Origin: Bacteroidales bacterium
GTDB taxonomy: Bacteria; Bacteroidota; Bacteroidia; Bacteroidales; Muribaculaceae
DNA length: 58,277 nt
Assembly (NCBI GenBank): GCA_029007645.1
Contig: JAQXIE010000048.1
Coordinates: 1-58,277, forward strand
Direction of reading: 5' to 3'
Position numbers and translations under genes: made by a program
The notes under the pieces: generated by a model
What the model saw: the letters and a program-made list of their open reading frames with translations, nothing else
Database searches by the model: none
What the model was told of the DNA's origin: nothing
In this document: positions 9,041 through 18,477 of the stretch, in pieces
Layout of the letters: each line of letters starts with the position of its first letter
Numbering within the stretch: the first letter of the stretch is position 1

Positions 9041-9595
9041 ATGTCAAGAATAGGAAAGGCACCGATTGCAATCCCCGCAGGAGTAACCGTAACCGTCAAG
9101 GGTCACGAAGTAACCGTAAAAGGTCCCAAGGGAGAACTGTCCCAGGAAATCAATCCTGATATCAACGTAGAGGTCAAGGATGGCCACGTGTATGTGACAC
9201 GTCCCACCGATGACAAAGAGCACCGCTCGCTGCACGGTCTGTACCGCGCTCTGATCCACAACATGGTTGTCGGCGTGTCCGAGGGCTATAAGAAGGAGAT
9301 GGAGCTCGTCGGTGTGGGCTACCGCGCCACATCCACCGGTCAGGTGCTGGAGCTCGCCCTCGGTTTCTCGCACGCCATCTTCATCAAGCTTCCCAAGGAA
9401 GTGAAGGTAGAGGCCAAGACCGAGCGCAACAAGAACCCGCTCATCATTCTCGAGAGTGCTGACAAGCAGCTCCTCGGCCAGGTGTGCGCCAAGATCCGCT
9501 CTCTGCGCAAGCCCGAGCCTTACAAGGGCAAAGGTATCAAGTTCGTCGGCGAAATCATCCGCCGCAAGTCAGGAAAGTCGGCTAACGCCAAATAA
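9041..9595 (+). CDS. rplF: 50S ribosomal protein uL6
   Basis: Binds 23S rRNA near the factor-binding site. 184 residues: [28 protein letters not shown], and the C-terminal [22 protein letters not shown]. The start is fixed by an unusually good Shine-Dalgarno at 9028-9035. Confidence 0.97.
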   Translation: MSRIGKAPIAIPAGVTVTVKGHEVTVKGPKGELSQEINPDINVEVKDGHVYVTRPTDDKEHRSLHGLYRALIHNMVVGVSEGYKKEMELVGVGYRATSTGQVLELALGFSHAIFIKLPKEVKVEAKTERNKNPLIILESADKQLLGQVCAKIRSLRKPEPYKGKGIKFVGEIIRRKSGKSANAK

Positions 9596-9606
9596 ATTTG
9601 AGCAAT

Positions 9607-9948
9607 ATGATTTCCAAGATAGCAAGAAGAAACAAGATCAAGACCCGTATCCGCGGCAAGGTTTCGGGTACCGCCGAGCGACCCCGTATGACGGTGTTCC
9701 GCTCAAACAAGGCCATCTACGTGCAGCTTGTTGACGACCTCAAGGGTGAGACTCTGGCTGCAGCTTCATCCAAGGGTATCACCGAGGGAACAAAAGTAGA
9801 AATCGCTGCCAAGGTGGGCGAGCAGATCGCTGCCAAGGCTCTCGCTAAGCAGATCACCGAGGTCGTTTTCGACCGTAACGGCTACCTGTATCACGGACGT
9901 GTTAAATCATTGGCAGACGCAGCCCGCAAGGGAGGCCTTAAATTTTAA
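9607..9948 (+). CDS. rplR: 50S ribosomal protein uL18
   Basis: 5S rRNA-binding protein. 113 residues from the ATG at 9607 ([19 protein letters not shown]); an in-frame TTG at 9598 is possible but would add three atypical residues. Core [24 protein letters not shown] and [20 protein letters not shown] are intact. Confidence 0.95.
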   Translation: MISKIARRNKIKTRIRGKVSGTAERPRMTVFRSNKAIYVQLVDDLKGETLAAASSKGITEGTKVEIAAKVGEQIAAKALAKQITEVVFDRNGYLYHGRVKSLADAARKGGLKF

Positions 9949-9956
9949 CAGAAATC

Positions 9957-10478
9957 ATGGCAAAGAGAAATATTTCAGTAAAGACTACCAATGATTTGGA
10001 GTTGCAGGACCGTCTGGTGGCAATCAACCGCGTCACCAAGGTAACCAAGGGCGGTCGTGCGTTCAGCTTCGCCGCAATCGTCGTTGTCGGTAACTCCGAC
10101 GGCGTGATCGGCTGGGGCCTGGGTAAAGCCAATGAGGTTACTGCCGCCATCGCCAAGGGCGTAGAGGCTGCCAAGAAGAACCTCATCAAGGTCCCCGTAC
10201 ACAAAGGAACAATTCCCCACGAGGTCAACGCCAAGTTCGGCGGCTCGCGCATCTTCCTCAAACCCGCCAGCGAAGGTACCGGAGTTAAGGCCGGTGGCGC
10301 TATGCGTGCCGTGCTTGAGAGCGTAGGCGTAACCGACGTTCTGGCCAAGAGCAAGGGAAGCTCCAACCCTCACAACCTCGTCAAGGCTACCATCGCTGCC
10401 CTCAGCGAACTGCGCAGCCCCGCTCAGGTGGCAAAGCAGCGCGGCATACCTGTCGAGAAAGTGTTTAACGGTAAATAA
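9957..10478 (+). CDS. rpsE: 30S ribosomal protein uS5
   Basis: Decoding-fidelity protein of the 30S body. 173 residues with double-stranded-RNA-binding-like N-domain ([21 protein letters not shown]) and C-domain ([29 protein letters not shown]). Directly followed by rpmD. Confidence 0.97.
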   Translation: MAKRNISVKTTNDLELQDRLVAINRVTKVTKGGRAFSFAAIVVVGNSDGVIGWGLGKANEVTAAIAKGVEAAKKNLIKVPVHKGTIPHEVNAKFGGSRIFLKPASEGTGVKAGGAMRAVLESVGVTDVLAKSKGSSNPHNLVKATIAALSELRSPAQVAKQRGIPVEKVFNGK

Positions 10479-10486
10479 CTGTAACA

Positions 10487-10666
10487 ATGGCACAGATCAA
10501 AATCACTCAGATAAAGAGCCGTATCAATGCGCCCAAGGTGCAGAAGCTTACCCTTGACGCGCTCGGCCTCCGCAAAATGCACCACTCGGTGATCAAGGAG
10601 GACACTCCCTCCATCCGCGGCATGGTAAAGACAGTTCATCATTTGGTTGAAGTTACTAATCTCTAA
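10487..10666 (+). CDS. rpmD: 50S ribosomal protein uL30
   Basis: Small large-subunit protein of 59 residues, read directly from the sequence: MAQIKITQIKSRINAPKVQK, then LTLDALGLRKMHHSVIKEDT and IRGMVKTVHHLVEV. It fills the space between rpsE and rplO with an 8-nt upstream gap. Confidence 0.96.
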   Translation: MAQIKITQIKSRINAPKVQKLTLDALGLRKMHHSVIKEDTPSIRGMVKTVHHLVEVTNL

Positions 10667-10678
10667 GAACGAACAGAA

Positions 10679-11125
10679 ATGGAATTGCATAATTTACAGC
10701 CTGCGGTAGGCAGCAATAAGAAGAACAAACGTGTGGGTCGTGGAACCGGCAGCGGTTACGGCGGCACTTCCACCCGCGGCCACAAGGGTGCGAAGTCGCG
10801 TTCCGGCTACAAGCGCAAGATCGGTTTCGAGGGCGGTCAGATGCCTCTGCAGCGTCGCGTCCCCAAATTCGGCTTCAAGAATATCAACCGCGTGGAGTAC
10901 AAGGCCATCAACCTCTCCGATCTCGAGGCTTTGGCTGAAGCCTCCCAGATTCAGAAGGTCACCGTCGAGGCTCTGCGCGAGGCCGGTCTGGTGAGCAAGA
11001 ACGCCCTGGTCAAGATCCTGGGCAACGGCTCGCTGTCGCACGCTCTCGAAGTCGAGGCCAACGCCTTCTCGAAAACCGCTGAGGAAGCCATCAAGGCTGC
11101 CGGTGGTTCAGTTGTCAAGAAATAA
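10679..11125 (+). CDS. rplO: 50S ribosomal protein uL15
   Basis: Large-subunit assembly protein. 148 residues. The basic Gly-rich N-terminus (KKNKRVGRGTGSGYGGTSTR, GHKGAKSRSGYKRKIGFEGG) is followed by MPLQRRVPKFGFKN and the globular C-domain. It precedes secY by 11 nt. Confidence 0.97.
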   Translation: MELHNLQPAVGSNKKNKRVGRGTGSGYGGTSTRGHKGAKSRSGYKRKIGFEGGQMPLQRRVPKFGFKNINRVEYKAINLSDLEALAEASQIQKVTVEALREAGLVSKNALVKILGNGSLSHALEVEANAFSKTAEEAIKAAGGSVVKK

Positions 11126-11136
11126 CAATTCTCACA

Positions 11137-12474
11137 ATGGGATTTACAAAAACAATCAAAAATATCTGGAGCATCGATGATCTCCGCAAGCGCATCGGCA
11201 TCACGCTGCTGCTTGTCATCATCTATCGCTTCGGATGTTACGTGGTTCTGCCGGGAATCAACCCCGACGAGCTTATGGCTCTGAAGAACTTCACGGCCGA
11301 TGGTCTGATGCAGCTCATCGATATGTTCTCGGGAGGTGCATTCTCACAGGCCTCGATCTTCGCGCTCGGTATCATGCCTTACATCACGGCGTCTATCGTC
11401 ATCCAGTTGCTCGGCATGGTCCTCCCCGCGTTCCAGAAAATGCAGCGCGAGGGCGAAAGCGGTCGTATGAAGCTTAACCAGTACACCCGTTACCTGACGG
11501 TTGTCATCCTGGCTCTCCAGGGCCCGGCTTATCTTATGAACCTCAAGTACCAGGTACAGGCTGCCGGCGGACATGTTGAGCTTGGTGTCTGGTCCATTGT
11601 GTTCATGACAATCGTGCTGGCCGCCGGTTCAATGTTCATCATGTGGCTCGGTGAGCGCATCGACCAGAAGGGTGTCGGCAACGGCATCTCGTTCGTAATC
11701 CTGATCGGTATCATCGCCCGTCTGCCCGAAGCTTTCATGCAGGAGTTCACAGGACGCCTCATGAACTCCGCAGGCGGTGGTCTGGTGATCTTCCTGCTCG
11801 AGATTGTGATTCTGCTGGCCGTGATCGCCGGTGCTGTCCTCCTGGTGCAGGGCACACGCAAGGTGCCCGTGCAGTACGCCAAGAAGGTCGTAGGCAACAA
11901 GCAGTATGGCGGCGCCCGCCAGTTCATTCCCCTCAAGGTGAATGCAGCCGGCGTAATGCCTATCATCTTTGCTCAGGCCATCATGTTCATCCCCGTCACT
12001 CTGGTGGGCTTCTCCACGGAGCATACCGGTTTCTTCGGCGCGATGACCGACATGTACGGTTTCTGGTACAACTTTGTCTACTTCCTGATGATTGTGGCTT
12101 TCACGTACTTCTATACGGCGATCACCGTCCGTCCGGCCCAGATGGCCGAGGATATGAAGCGTAACAACGGCTTCATCCCCGGCATCAAGCCCGGCAAGCC
12201 GACGGTCGATTATCTGGATTCCATCATGTCGCGCATCACGCTGCCGGGATCTATCTTCCTGGGCATCGTGGCCATCATGCCGGCCATCGCTCATGTATGC
12301 GGTCTGAACCGCAGTTTCGCATCCTTCTTCGGCGGCACGTCGCTGCTGATTATGGTGGGTGTGATCCTGGACACGCTCCGCATCATCGAGGGTCACCTGC
12401 TGATGCACCGCTACGACGGTCTGATGAAGGATGGACGTATCAAGGGTCGTACCACCGGAAGTGGCGCTTTCTAA
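11137..12474 (+). CDS. secY: Protein translocase subunit SecY
   Basis: Channel-forming subunit of the inner-membrane Sec translocon. 445 residues with about ten hydrophobic helices. Recognisable parts are IYRFGCYVVLPGIN at the first helix, GGAFSQASIFALGIMPYITASI (helix 2, plug area), WLGERIDQKGVGNGIS, and the large cytoplasmic loop RPAQMAEDMKRNNGFIPGIK before IMSRITLPGSIFLG. It follows rplO as in most bacteria, with map next. Confidence 0.97.
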   Translation: MGFTKTIKNIWSIDDLRKRIGITLLLVIIYRFGCYVVLPGINPDELMALKNFTADGLMQLIDMFSGGAFSQASIFALGIMPYITASIVIQLLGMVLPAFQKMQREGESGRMKLNQYTRYLTVVILALQGPAYLMNLKYQVQAAGGHVELGVWSIVFMTIVLAAGSMFIMWLGERIDQKGVGNGISFVILIGIIARLPEAFMQEFTGRLMNSAGGGLVIFLLEIVILLAVIAGAVLLVQGTRKVPVQYAKKVVGNKQYGGARQFIPLKVNAAGVMPIIFAQAIMFIPVTLVGFSTEHTGFFGAMTDMYGFWYNFVYFLMIVAFTYFYTAITVRPAQMAEDMKRNNGFIPGIKPGKPTVDYLDSIMSRITLPGSIFLGIVAIMPAIAHVCGLNRSFASFFGGTSLLIMVGVILDTLRIIEGHLLMHRYDGLMKDGRIKGRTTGSGAF

Positions 12475-12492
12475 ACAGCGAAATCTAAAGAG

Positions 12493-13284
12493 ATGATTTA
12501 TATCAAGACGGAGGAAGAGATTGAGAAGATGCGGGCGGCGGCCGAGCTGACCGCACGCACTCTCGGCGAAGTGGCGCGCTGGGTCAAGCCCGGTGTCACC
12601 ACACACCGTCTGGACTCCATAGCCCGTGAGTTTATCCTCGACAACGGGGGTAAGCCCGCGTGCTTGGGCTATGAGGGGTTCCCCGGAACCCTGTGTATCG
12701 AAGTCAACGAGACGGTTGTCCATGGCTTCCCTTCGAGCTACACATTGCGCGAGGGCGACATCGTGGGCACTGATCTGGTTGTCGAACTGGACGGTTTCAA
12801 CGGCGACAGCTGCTGGACGTTCGCTGTCGGCGAGGTCGACGAGGCCAAGCGCCGGCTGCTCGATACGACTCTTGAATCCCTGTATGTGGGCATCGAGCAG
12901 GCTCAGGCGGGCAACCGTATCGGCCATATCGCCCACGCCGTACAGGAATACTGCGAGCACCGAGGCTACAGCGTGGTCCGCGAAATGTGCGGACACGGAA
13001 TAGGCCGCGACATGCACGAGGACCCTGAAGTCCCCAACTACGGACGCAAGGGCACGGGCGCGCTCCTGAAGCCGGGCATGTGCATCTGCATCGAGCCGAT
13101 GATCAATGCCGGCAGCAAGAACATCGTAATCGAACGTAACGGCTGGGAGTGCCGCACACGCGACCGCAAGCCCTCGGCCCACTTCGAGCACACTATCCTC
13201 ATAACCGAGGACCAGCCCGAGATCCTCACCACATTCAAGTATGTGCGCGAGGCCCTGGGACTCCCTGCCTCCGAACTGAGATAA
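12493..13284 (+). CDS. map: Methionine aminopeptidase, type I
   Basis: Removes the initiator Met from new proteins in the cytoplasm. 263 residues. Metal ligands of the M24 pita-bread fold are visible: the two Asp in GTDLVVELDGFNGDSCW, the His in CGHGIGRDMHEDPEVPNY, and the Glu in CICIEPMI and FEHTILI. It lies between secY and infA, the Bacteroidetes order without adk. Confidence 0.97.
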   Translation: MIYIKTEEEIEKMRAAAELTARTLGEVARWVKPGVTTHRLDSIAREFILDNGGKPACLGYEGFPGTLCIEVNETVVHGFPSSYTLREGDIVGTDLVVELDGFNGDSCWTFAVGEVDEAKRRLLDTTLESLYVGIEQAQAGNRIGHIAHAVQEYCEHRGYSVVREMCGHGIGRDMHEDPEVPNYGRKGTGALLKPGMCICIEPMINAGSKNIVIERNGWECRTRDRKPSAHFEHTILITEDQPEILTTFKYVREALGLPASELR

Positions 13285-13305
13285 ACAGCAACCAGAAGCG
13301 ACACA

Positions 13306-13524
13306 ATGGCAAAACAAGCAGCAATCGAACAGGACGGTGTGATTCTCGAGGCGTTGTCGAACGCCATGTTCCGCGTCGAGCTCGCCAACGGTCATCAGAT
13401 CATGGCGCACATCAGCGGCAAGATGAGAATGCACTACATAAAAATTCTGCCCGGTGACAAGGTCAAGGTGGAGATGAGTCCATACGACCTGACAAAGGGG
13501 CGGATCTCATTCCGTTACAAATAA
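13306..13524 (+). CDS. infA: Translation initiation factor IF-1
   Basis: OB-fold factor that occupies the 30S A site during initiation. 72 residues, standard length: [40 protein letters not shown] and [19 protein letters not shown] are all present. Located between map and rpmJ. Confidence 0.97.
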   Translation: MAKQAAIEQDGVILEALSNAMFRVELANGHQIMAHISGKMRMHYIKILPGDKVKVEMSPYDLTKGRISFRYK

Positions 13525-13538
13525 AACCACGACTCAAT

Positions 13539-13655
13539 ATGAAAGTTAGAGCATCCGTAAAGAAGCGCACTCCCGACAGCAAGATCGTACGCCGCAAAGG
13601 GAGACTGTATGTGATCAACAAGAAGAACCCCAAATTCAAAACGCGTCAGGGATAA
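13539..13655 (+). CDS. rpmJ: 50S ribosomal protein bL36, zinc-independent form
   Basis: 38-residue large-subunit protein read directly from the sequence: [20 protein letters not shown] then [18 protein letters not shown]. The C-C-C-H zinc ligands of the classical form are absent, so this is the C-minus type common in Bacteroidetes. It links infA to rpsM. Confidence 0.95.
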   Translation: MKVRASVKKRTPDSKIVRRKGRLYVINKKNPKFKTRQG

Positions 13656-13695
13656 TCCGCAAGGGTGAACCTGCAAAAATATTACAAGCTATAAT

Positions 13696-14076
13696 ATGGC
13701 AGTAAGAATTGTCGGCGTAGATTTGCCGCAGAACAAAAGAGGAGAGATATCGTTGACGTATATCTTCGGCATCGGCCGGAGTTCGGCAGCCAAAATACTT
13801 GAGGTTGCTGGAGTCGACAAGAACAAGAAGGTACAGGATTGGACAGATGCCGAGGCAGCTGCCGTCCGCGAGGTAATCCAGCGCGATTACAAGGTAGAGG
13901 GTGACCTCCGCACGGAGGTACAGCTCAACATCAAGCGACTGATGGATATCGGTTGCTACCGCGGAATCCGTCACCGTATCGGACTTCCCGTGCGTGGTCA
14001 GAGCACAAAGAACAACGCGCGTACCCGCAAGGGCCGCAAGAAAACTGTGGCCAACAAGAAGAAAGCTACTAAATAA
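13696..14076 (+). CDS. rpsM: 30S ribosomal protein uS13
   Basis: Head protein contacting P-site tRNA. 126 residues: [33 protein letters not shown], and the basic tail [20 protein letters not shown] plus TRKGRKKTV. First gene of the alpha segment, 40 nt after rpmJ. Confidence 0.97.
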   Translation: MAVRIVGVDLPQNKRGEISLTYIFGIGRSSAAKILEVAGVDKNKKVQDWTDAEAAAVREVIQRDYKVEGDLRTEVQLNIKRLMDIGCYRGIRHRIGLPVRGQSTKNNARTRKGRKKTVANKKKATK

Positions 14077-14087
14077 TATACTTAGAA

Positions 14088-14477
14088 ATGGCAAAAAAGA
14101 CAGTCGCAGCAAAAAAGAGGAATGTCAAGGTTGGCGCCAATGGCCAGCTTCATGTGCATAGCTCTTTCAACAACATCATCGTGTGTCTCGCCAACTCCGA
14201 GGGTCAGGTCATAAGCTGGTCGTCGGCAGGCAAGATGGGCTTCCGTGGCTCGAAGAAAAACACGCCGTATGCCGCTCAGATGGCAGCGCAGGATTGCGCC
14301 AAGGTTGCCTATGATCTGGGCCTGCGTAAGGTAAAGGCCTATGTCAAGGGCCCGGGCAACGGCCGTGAGGCCGCTATCCGCTTCGTGCATGCAGCCGGTA
14401 TCGAGGTGACGGAGATCGTTGACGTTACTCCGCTTCCCCACAACGGTTGCCGTCCTCCCAAGCGCCGCAGAGTTTAA
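14088..14477 (+). CDS. rpsK: 30S ribosomal protein uS11
   Basis: Platform protein lining the mRNA exit. 129 residues: [40 protein letters not shown] and the C-terminal [18 protein letters not shown]. It is followed by a 194-nt gap before rpsD. Confidence 0.97.
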   Translation: MAKKTVAAKKRNVKVGANGQLHVHSSFNNIIVCLANSEGQVISWSSAGKMGFRGSKKNTPYAAQMAAQDCAKVAYDLGLRKVKAYVKGPGNGREAAIRFVHAAGIEVTEIVDVTPLPHNGCRPPKRRRV

Positions 14478-14493
14478 TCATCGGGCAATTGGC

Positions 14494-14540
14494 AATTATC
14501 AATTAGTAGCGGGCCCCGAGCCCGGCAATTAATTGTAATT
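14494..14540 (+). ncRNA. AT-rich stem-loop after rpsK
   Basis: A composite stem in the rpsK-rpsD gap: AATT 14494-14497 / 14537-14540, CAATTA 14500-14505 / TAATTG 14530-14535, and a CGGGC 14510-14514 / GCCCG 14520-14524 tip. The surrounding sequence is built from CAATT-type repeats of a kind seen in intergenic DNA of many genomes. No T-run follows. Confidence 0.4.
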
Positions 14541-14594
14541 CTAAATTAACACATCAATTCCTTTCGTCCCGGATTCCGATTCTGAATGCGAATA

Positions 14595-14624
14595 GACTGT
14601 CTCCTGTACTTTCTCTCGACAGTC
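14595..14624 (+). ncRNA. Stem-loop in the rpsD leader
   Basis: GACTGTC (14595-14601) pairs perfectly with GACAGTC (14618-14624) around a 16-nt loop. A 5-bp GTCCC (14566-14570) / GGGAC (14648-14652) pairing could close around it, just before the rpsD start at 14672. This could be an S4-responsive leader, but the similarity to known S4 targets was not established. Confidence 0.4.
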
Positions 14625-14671
14625 GCGGCTGCGCTAAGGGGTCTCAAGGGACAATAATAAGAAAGAAGAAA

Positions 14672-15277
14672 ATGGCAAGATACACAGGACCAAAAACAAG
14701 AATCGCGCGCAAGTTCGGCGAGCCGATCTACGGTGAGGACAAAGTTCTCGCCAACAAGAACTACCCGCCGGGCCAGCACGGACAGAACCGTCGTCGCAAG
14801 ACGTCGGAGTACGGCCAGCAGCTCAAGGAGAAGCAGAAGGCCAAATATACATATGGCGTACTCGAGCGCCAGTTCCGCAATCTCTTCGAGCATGCGGCCC
14901 GCACCAAGGGTATTACCGGTGAGGTGCTCCTGCAGCTGCTCGAGAGCCGTCTCGACAATGTGGTTTACCGTCTGGGCCTCGCTCCCAGCCGCCCCGCTGC
15001 CCGTCAGCTCGTGCTCCACAAGCACATCTGCGTCAACGGTCAGCCCGTAAACATCCCCTCTTATCGCGTTAAGCCCGGTGACGTCGTTACCGTGCGCGAA
15101 AAATCCAAGAGCCTCGAGGTTATCCAGGACAGCGTTGCCGGTTTCAACCACAGCCGCTATCCCTGGATCGAATGGGATGAGTCGATCAAGGGCGGTAAGT
15201 TCCTGCACCTCCCCGAGCGTGCCGATATCCCCGAGACTATCAAGGAGCAGCTCATCGTCGAGTTATATTCTAAATAA
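14672..15277 (+). CDS. rpsD: 30S ribosomal protein uS4
   Basis: Assembly-initiator protein of the 30S subunit and a known translational repressor of alpha operons. 201 residues: [39 protein letters not shown], and the S4 RNA-binding domain [20 protein letters not shown]. The 194-nt upstream gap contains two predicted stem-loops. Confidence 0.97.
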   Translation: MARYTGPKTRIARKFGEPIYGEDKVLANKNYPPGQHGQNRRRKTSEYGQQLKEKQKAKYTYGVLERQFRNLFEHAARTKGITGEVLLQLLESRLDNVVYRLGLAPSRPAARQLVLHKHICVNGQPVNIPSYRVKPGDVVTVREKSKSLEVIQDSVAGFNHSRYPWIEWDESIKGGKFLHLPERADIPETIKEQLIVELYSK

Positions 15278-15294
15278 TAAAAAACGAGATACCC

Positions 15295-16293
15295 ATGCCA
15301 ATATTAGCATTTCAGAAGCCCGACAAGGTGATTATGCTCGAGAACAACGACAAGTTCGGCAAGTTCGAATTCCGTCCCCTCGAGCCTGGTTACGGCAAGA
15401 CCATCGGAAATGCCCTCCGTCGGATTCTGCTTTCTTCGCTGGGCGGTTTCGCCATCAATACTATCCGTATCAGTGGCGTGGCTCACGAGCTTGACACCAT
15501 CCCCGGCGTCAAGGAGGATGTCCAGAACATTATCCTCAACCTGAAGCAGATCCGGTTCAAGCAGATCACCGAGGATGTCAATTTCGAGAAGGCTATGGTC
15601 AACGTCCAGGACAAGGAGGTGTTCACCGCCGGCGACCTTGGCGCTGTCCTCTCCGGTTTCAAGGTGCTCAACCCCGAATTGGTAATATGCCATCTTGATT
15701 CCAGCGCAAGCTTCACTCTCGAATACACCATTGATAAGGGTCGTGGCTGGGTGCCCGCTGATGAAAACCGCGAGCTGTTGACCGACGAGGACGTCAATGT
15801 CATCGCCATCGACTCCATCTACACGCCTATCAAGAATGTGATGTACGCTGTCGAGAACTTCCGCGTCGAGCAGAAGACCGACTACGAGAAGCTGATTATG
15901 GAGGTCACCACCGACGGCTCAATCCATCCCAAGGAGGCCTTGAAAGAGGCTGCCAAGATTCTCATCCAGCACTTCATGATGTTCTCCGACGAGAAGATCA
16001 CTCTGGAAACTCCCAAACAGGAGAGCCCCGAGGAATTCGACGAGGAGGTACTGCACATGCGCCAGCTGCTCAAGAGCAAGCTCGTCGACATGGACCTTTC
16101 GGTCCGTGCCCTCAACTGCCTCAAGAGCGCCGAGGTCGAGACGCTCGGCCAGCTCGTGCAGTTCGAGAAGGGCGAGCTGCTGAAGTTCCGCAACTTCGGC
16201 CGCAAATCCCTCTCGGAACTCGATGAGCTGCTCGAGAAGCACAACCTCTCGTTCGGGATGGACATTTCGAAGTACAAATTAGATAAAGAATAA
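15295..16293 (+). CDS. rpoA: RNA polymerase alpha subunit
   Basis: Scaffold subunit of RNA polymerase. 332 residues. The N-terminal dimerisation domain has [20 protein letters not shown], and the region around residues 100-160 matches the insert domain. The C-terminal domain ([36 protein letters not shown]) is complete. It sits between rpsD and rplQ as is usual. Confidence 0.97.
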   Translation: MPILAFQKPDKVIMLENNDKFGKFEFRPLEPGYGKTIGNALRRILLSSLGGFAINTIRISGVAHELDTIPGVKEDVQNIILNLKQIRFKQITEDVNFEKAMVNVQDKEVFTAGDLGAVLSGFKVLNPELVICHLDSSASFTLEYTIDKGRGWVPADENRELLTDEDVNVIAIDSIYTPIKNVMYAVENFRVEQKTDYEKLIMEVTTDGSIHPKEALKEAAKILIQHFMMFSDEKITLETPKQESPEEFDEEVLHMRQLLKSKLVDMDLSVRALNCLKSAEVETLGQLVQFEKGELLKFRNFGRKSLSELDELLEKHNLSFGMDISKYKLDKE

Positions 16294-16301
16294 ACCGCAC
16301 A

Positions 16302-16799
16302 ATGAGACACAATAAGAAATTCAACCACCTCAGCCGTAAGAAGGGACACCGTGAGGCACTGCTCTCGAACCTTACGATTGCGCTGATTGAGCATAAGAGA
16401 ATATTCACAACCGTAGCCAAGGCCAAGGCTTTGCGCATGTACGCCGAGCCTCTGATCACCCGCGCCAAGAAGGACGACACCGCCAACCGTCGTCTGGTGT
16501 TCAGCTACCTGCAGAGCCGTGACGCCGTCAAGGAACTGTTCGGCCCCATCGCAGACAAGATCGCCGATCGTCCGGGTGGCTACCTGCGCATCCTCAAGAC
16601 CGGTCACCGTCTGGGCGACAACGCCGAGATGGCCATGATCGAGCTCGTGGACTTCAATGAGAACGCCGATGTCAAGCCCGAGAAGAAGGCCAAGACAACC
16701 CGTCGTTCCCGCGGCAAGAAAGCCGAGGCTCCCGCAGCAGCTCCTGCTGCCGAGGCTCCTAAGGCTGAGGCTCCCGCCGAAGCTCCCGAAGCCGAGTAA
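16302..16799 (+). CDS. rplQ: 50S ribosomal protein bL17 with Ala/Pro/Glu tail
   Basis: Large-subunit protein at the tunnel exit. 165 residues: [20 protein letters not shown] and the following core occupy about the first 120 residues. After that comes a basic linker ([13 protein letters not shown]) and a low-complexity Ala/Pro/Glu tail, which makes it longer than the roughly 120-residue E. coli protein. Last gene of the superoperon; a terminator follows within 25 nt. Confidence 0.96.
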   Translation: MRHNKKFNHLSRKKGHREALLSNLTIALIEHKRIFTTVAKAKALRMYAEPLITRAKKDDTANRRLVFSYLQSRDAVKELFGPIADKIADRPGGYLRILKTGHRLGDNAEMAMIELVDFNENADVKPEKKAKTTRRSRGKKAEAPAAAPAAEAPKAEAPAEAPEAE

Positions 16800-16822
16800 G
16801 ACAATTACTGATCACACAATAG

Positions 16823-16852
16823 CAAGTCCGGTGAAAGCCGGACTTGTTTTTT
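16823..16852 (+). terminator. Rho-independent terminator of the ribosomal superoperon
   Basis: Perfect 9-bp stem CAAGTCCGG (16823-16831) / CCGGACTTG (16838-16846), 6-nt loop, then six T. It lies 24 nt after the rplQ stop. Confidence 0.9.
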
Positions 16853-16894
16853 ATAGCGTTATAATAGCAATGTCTTTATAGCCAGCGGAAGTGA

Positions 16895-16947
16895 AAACGT
16901 CCCTTTATCCGCCTCAACTATCAGTCAAGGCGTATAAAGGGACGTTT
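16895..16947. repeat. Long palindrome between rplQ and cls
   Basis: Arms 16895-16914 and 16928-16947 are complementary at 19 of 20 positions, with a 13-nt loop. Neither side has a long T-run (four T on the minus side), so it is either a weak terminator for cls on the minus strand or a REP-like palindromic element. Bases 16948-17050 hold nothing else that I recognise. Confidence 0.55.
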
Positions 16948-17050
16948 ACTGATCCGGCAATGGGGTTTCTATTGTGAGATCTCCACGTACCCATTGTCGC
17001 AATGCATGAATCTTCTCATGCAATTATAACGCCGATAACGTGTTGCGGGT

Positions 17051-18475
17051 TTAGAGAATAGGGGAGATTAAGCGCACTATCGACTCCCATGCGCGCTGCA
17101 GCAGCGGGCGTCGGTGCCAGGACTCGTAATTCAGCTTGGTGCACCGCCCCATGTCGCGGAAGAATATGTCGCGCATCCTGCTGTTTATCTCCCGGTCGTA
17201 GATCAGCAGATTGCATTCGAAATTGTTCTCGAAGCTGCGGAAATCGAAGTTGGTCGACCCGGCTGTGACGATCCTGTCGTCCACGATCATCCCTTTGGCA
17301 TGGAGCATGCCGGGATTGTAGAGGTAAACCTTGATGCCGGCCTTGAGGCATTGCGTCACATAGCTGAATGAAGCGTATTGCAGCATGCGGCTGTCGCTAT
17401 GGCGGGGGATCATGATGCGGACATCGATCTTGCTCAGCGCGGCGGCCTCCAGGGCGTGCTGCAGCGCGTCGGTGGGCAGGAAATAGGGCGTCTGGATATA
17501 GATGCACTTGCGGGCCATCGAAATGGCCTTCATGTAGATCAGCGCCAGATTGTCCCATTGGCCCATGGGGCCAGCGGTGACCAGCTGCATCCCCAGATTG
17601 TTCTGTAGCTGAGTGGGCTTGGTCTTCGGGAACTCGATGCGCGCCGGCTGCTCCAGAAAATTCCAGTCGACGATAAACGAGAAGAGCAGCGACTGCACAA
17701 TATCGCCCTCGATGCGGAAATGAGTGTCGCGCCATGGAGCCCCTTTCCCCGCGCCGCGGTTGTAACGGTCGGCGATGTTCATGCCCCCGATGTAGCCGAT
17801 GGCGCCGTCGATCACCACTAATTTGCGGTGATTGCGCCAGTTTATGCGGTTGGCCAGGTGCGGAAAGTTCACCCGGAAGAAGGGATGCACCATTACCCCG
17901 GCCTCCTTCATGCGCCGCCAGAACTTGTTTTTGGAACTGAACGACCCGATATGATCGTAGAGCACGCAGACCTTCAGCCCCTGCCGTGCCTTGGCTATCA
18001 GTATGTCGGCTATCTCATAGCCGATATTGTCATCATTGAAGATGTAATACTGCAGGTAGATCGATTCGCGGGCATCTTCCAGATCATGCTTCAGCGCCTC
18101 GAACTTTTCAGCGCCGGTGGTGAAGATGCGTATGCCGTTGTTCACGGTGTAGAGTGACGACGAGATGTTCCGGGCCAGCTTCACCAGGCTTTTCTCGGCC
18201 TCGTCAAGATCCCGGGTCGACAGATCGGCTTTGCGCGGATTCATCGTCGACATCAGTTCCAGCTTGTTATGGCGCGAAATCATGCGCTGGCCACGCATGG
18301 ACCGACCGAAGAACAGGTATAGCACCAGACCGGCGAAGGGAAGGAAAATCAGCGCCAGCACCCATGCCAGCGAGCGGATAGGATTACGGTTCTCCTTGAG
18401 AACCACAATCACGCAGCTCAGTATCGTTACAACGTAAAGCCAATAGAGCGTTATGTCAAGCCATACCGGATACAT
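17051..18475 (-). CDS. cls: Cardiolipin synthase (phospholipase D family)
   Basis: Inner-membrane enzyme joining two phosphatidylglycerols to make cardiolipin. 474 residues. Two N-terminal membrane helices (about residues 7-27 and 35-56) precede two HKD motifs: H216-K218-D223 in HRKLVVIDGAIGYIGG and H392-K394-D399 in HAKGMIVDDRIVTAGS. This is the PLDc_N/Cls type. It begins 2 nt after the DUF3109 gene, so it is the last gene of the ung operon. Other phosphatidyltransferases of the same fold cannot be excluded. Confidence 0.93.
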   Translation of the reverse strand: MYPVWLDITLYWLYVVTILSCVIVVLKENRNPIRSLAWVLALIFLPFAGLVLYLFFGRSMRGQRMISRHNKLELMSTMNPRKADLSTRDLDEAEKSLVKLARNISSSLYTVNNGIRIFTTGAEKFEALKHDLEDARESIYLQYYIFNDDNIGYEIADILIAKARQGLKVCVLYDHIGSFSSKNKFWRRMKEAGVMVHPFFRVNFPHLANRINWRNHRKLVVIDGAIGYIGGMNIADRYNRGAGKGAPWRDTHFRIEGDIVQSLLFSFIVDWNFLEQPARIEFPKTKPTQLQNNLGMQLVTAGPMGQWDNLALIYMKAISMARKCIYIQTPYFLPTDALQHALEAAALSKIDVRIMIPRHSDSRMLQYASFSYVTQCLKAGIKVYLYNPGMLHAKGMIVDDRIVTAGSTNFDFRSFENNFECNLLIYDREINSRMRDIFFRDMGRCTKLNYESWHRRPLLQRAWESIVRLISPIL

Positions 18476-18477
18476 TC

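Noticed and set aside
11629-13434. 601-codon minus-strand frame opposite secY and map
   Set aside because: Antisense shadow of secY/map, His/Asp-rich composition without domains.
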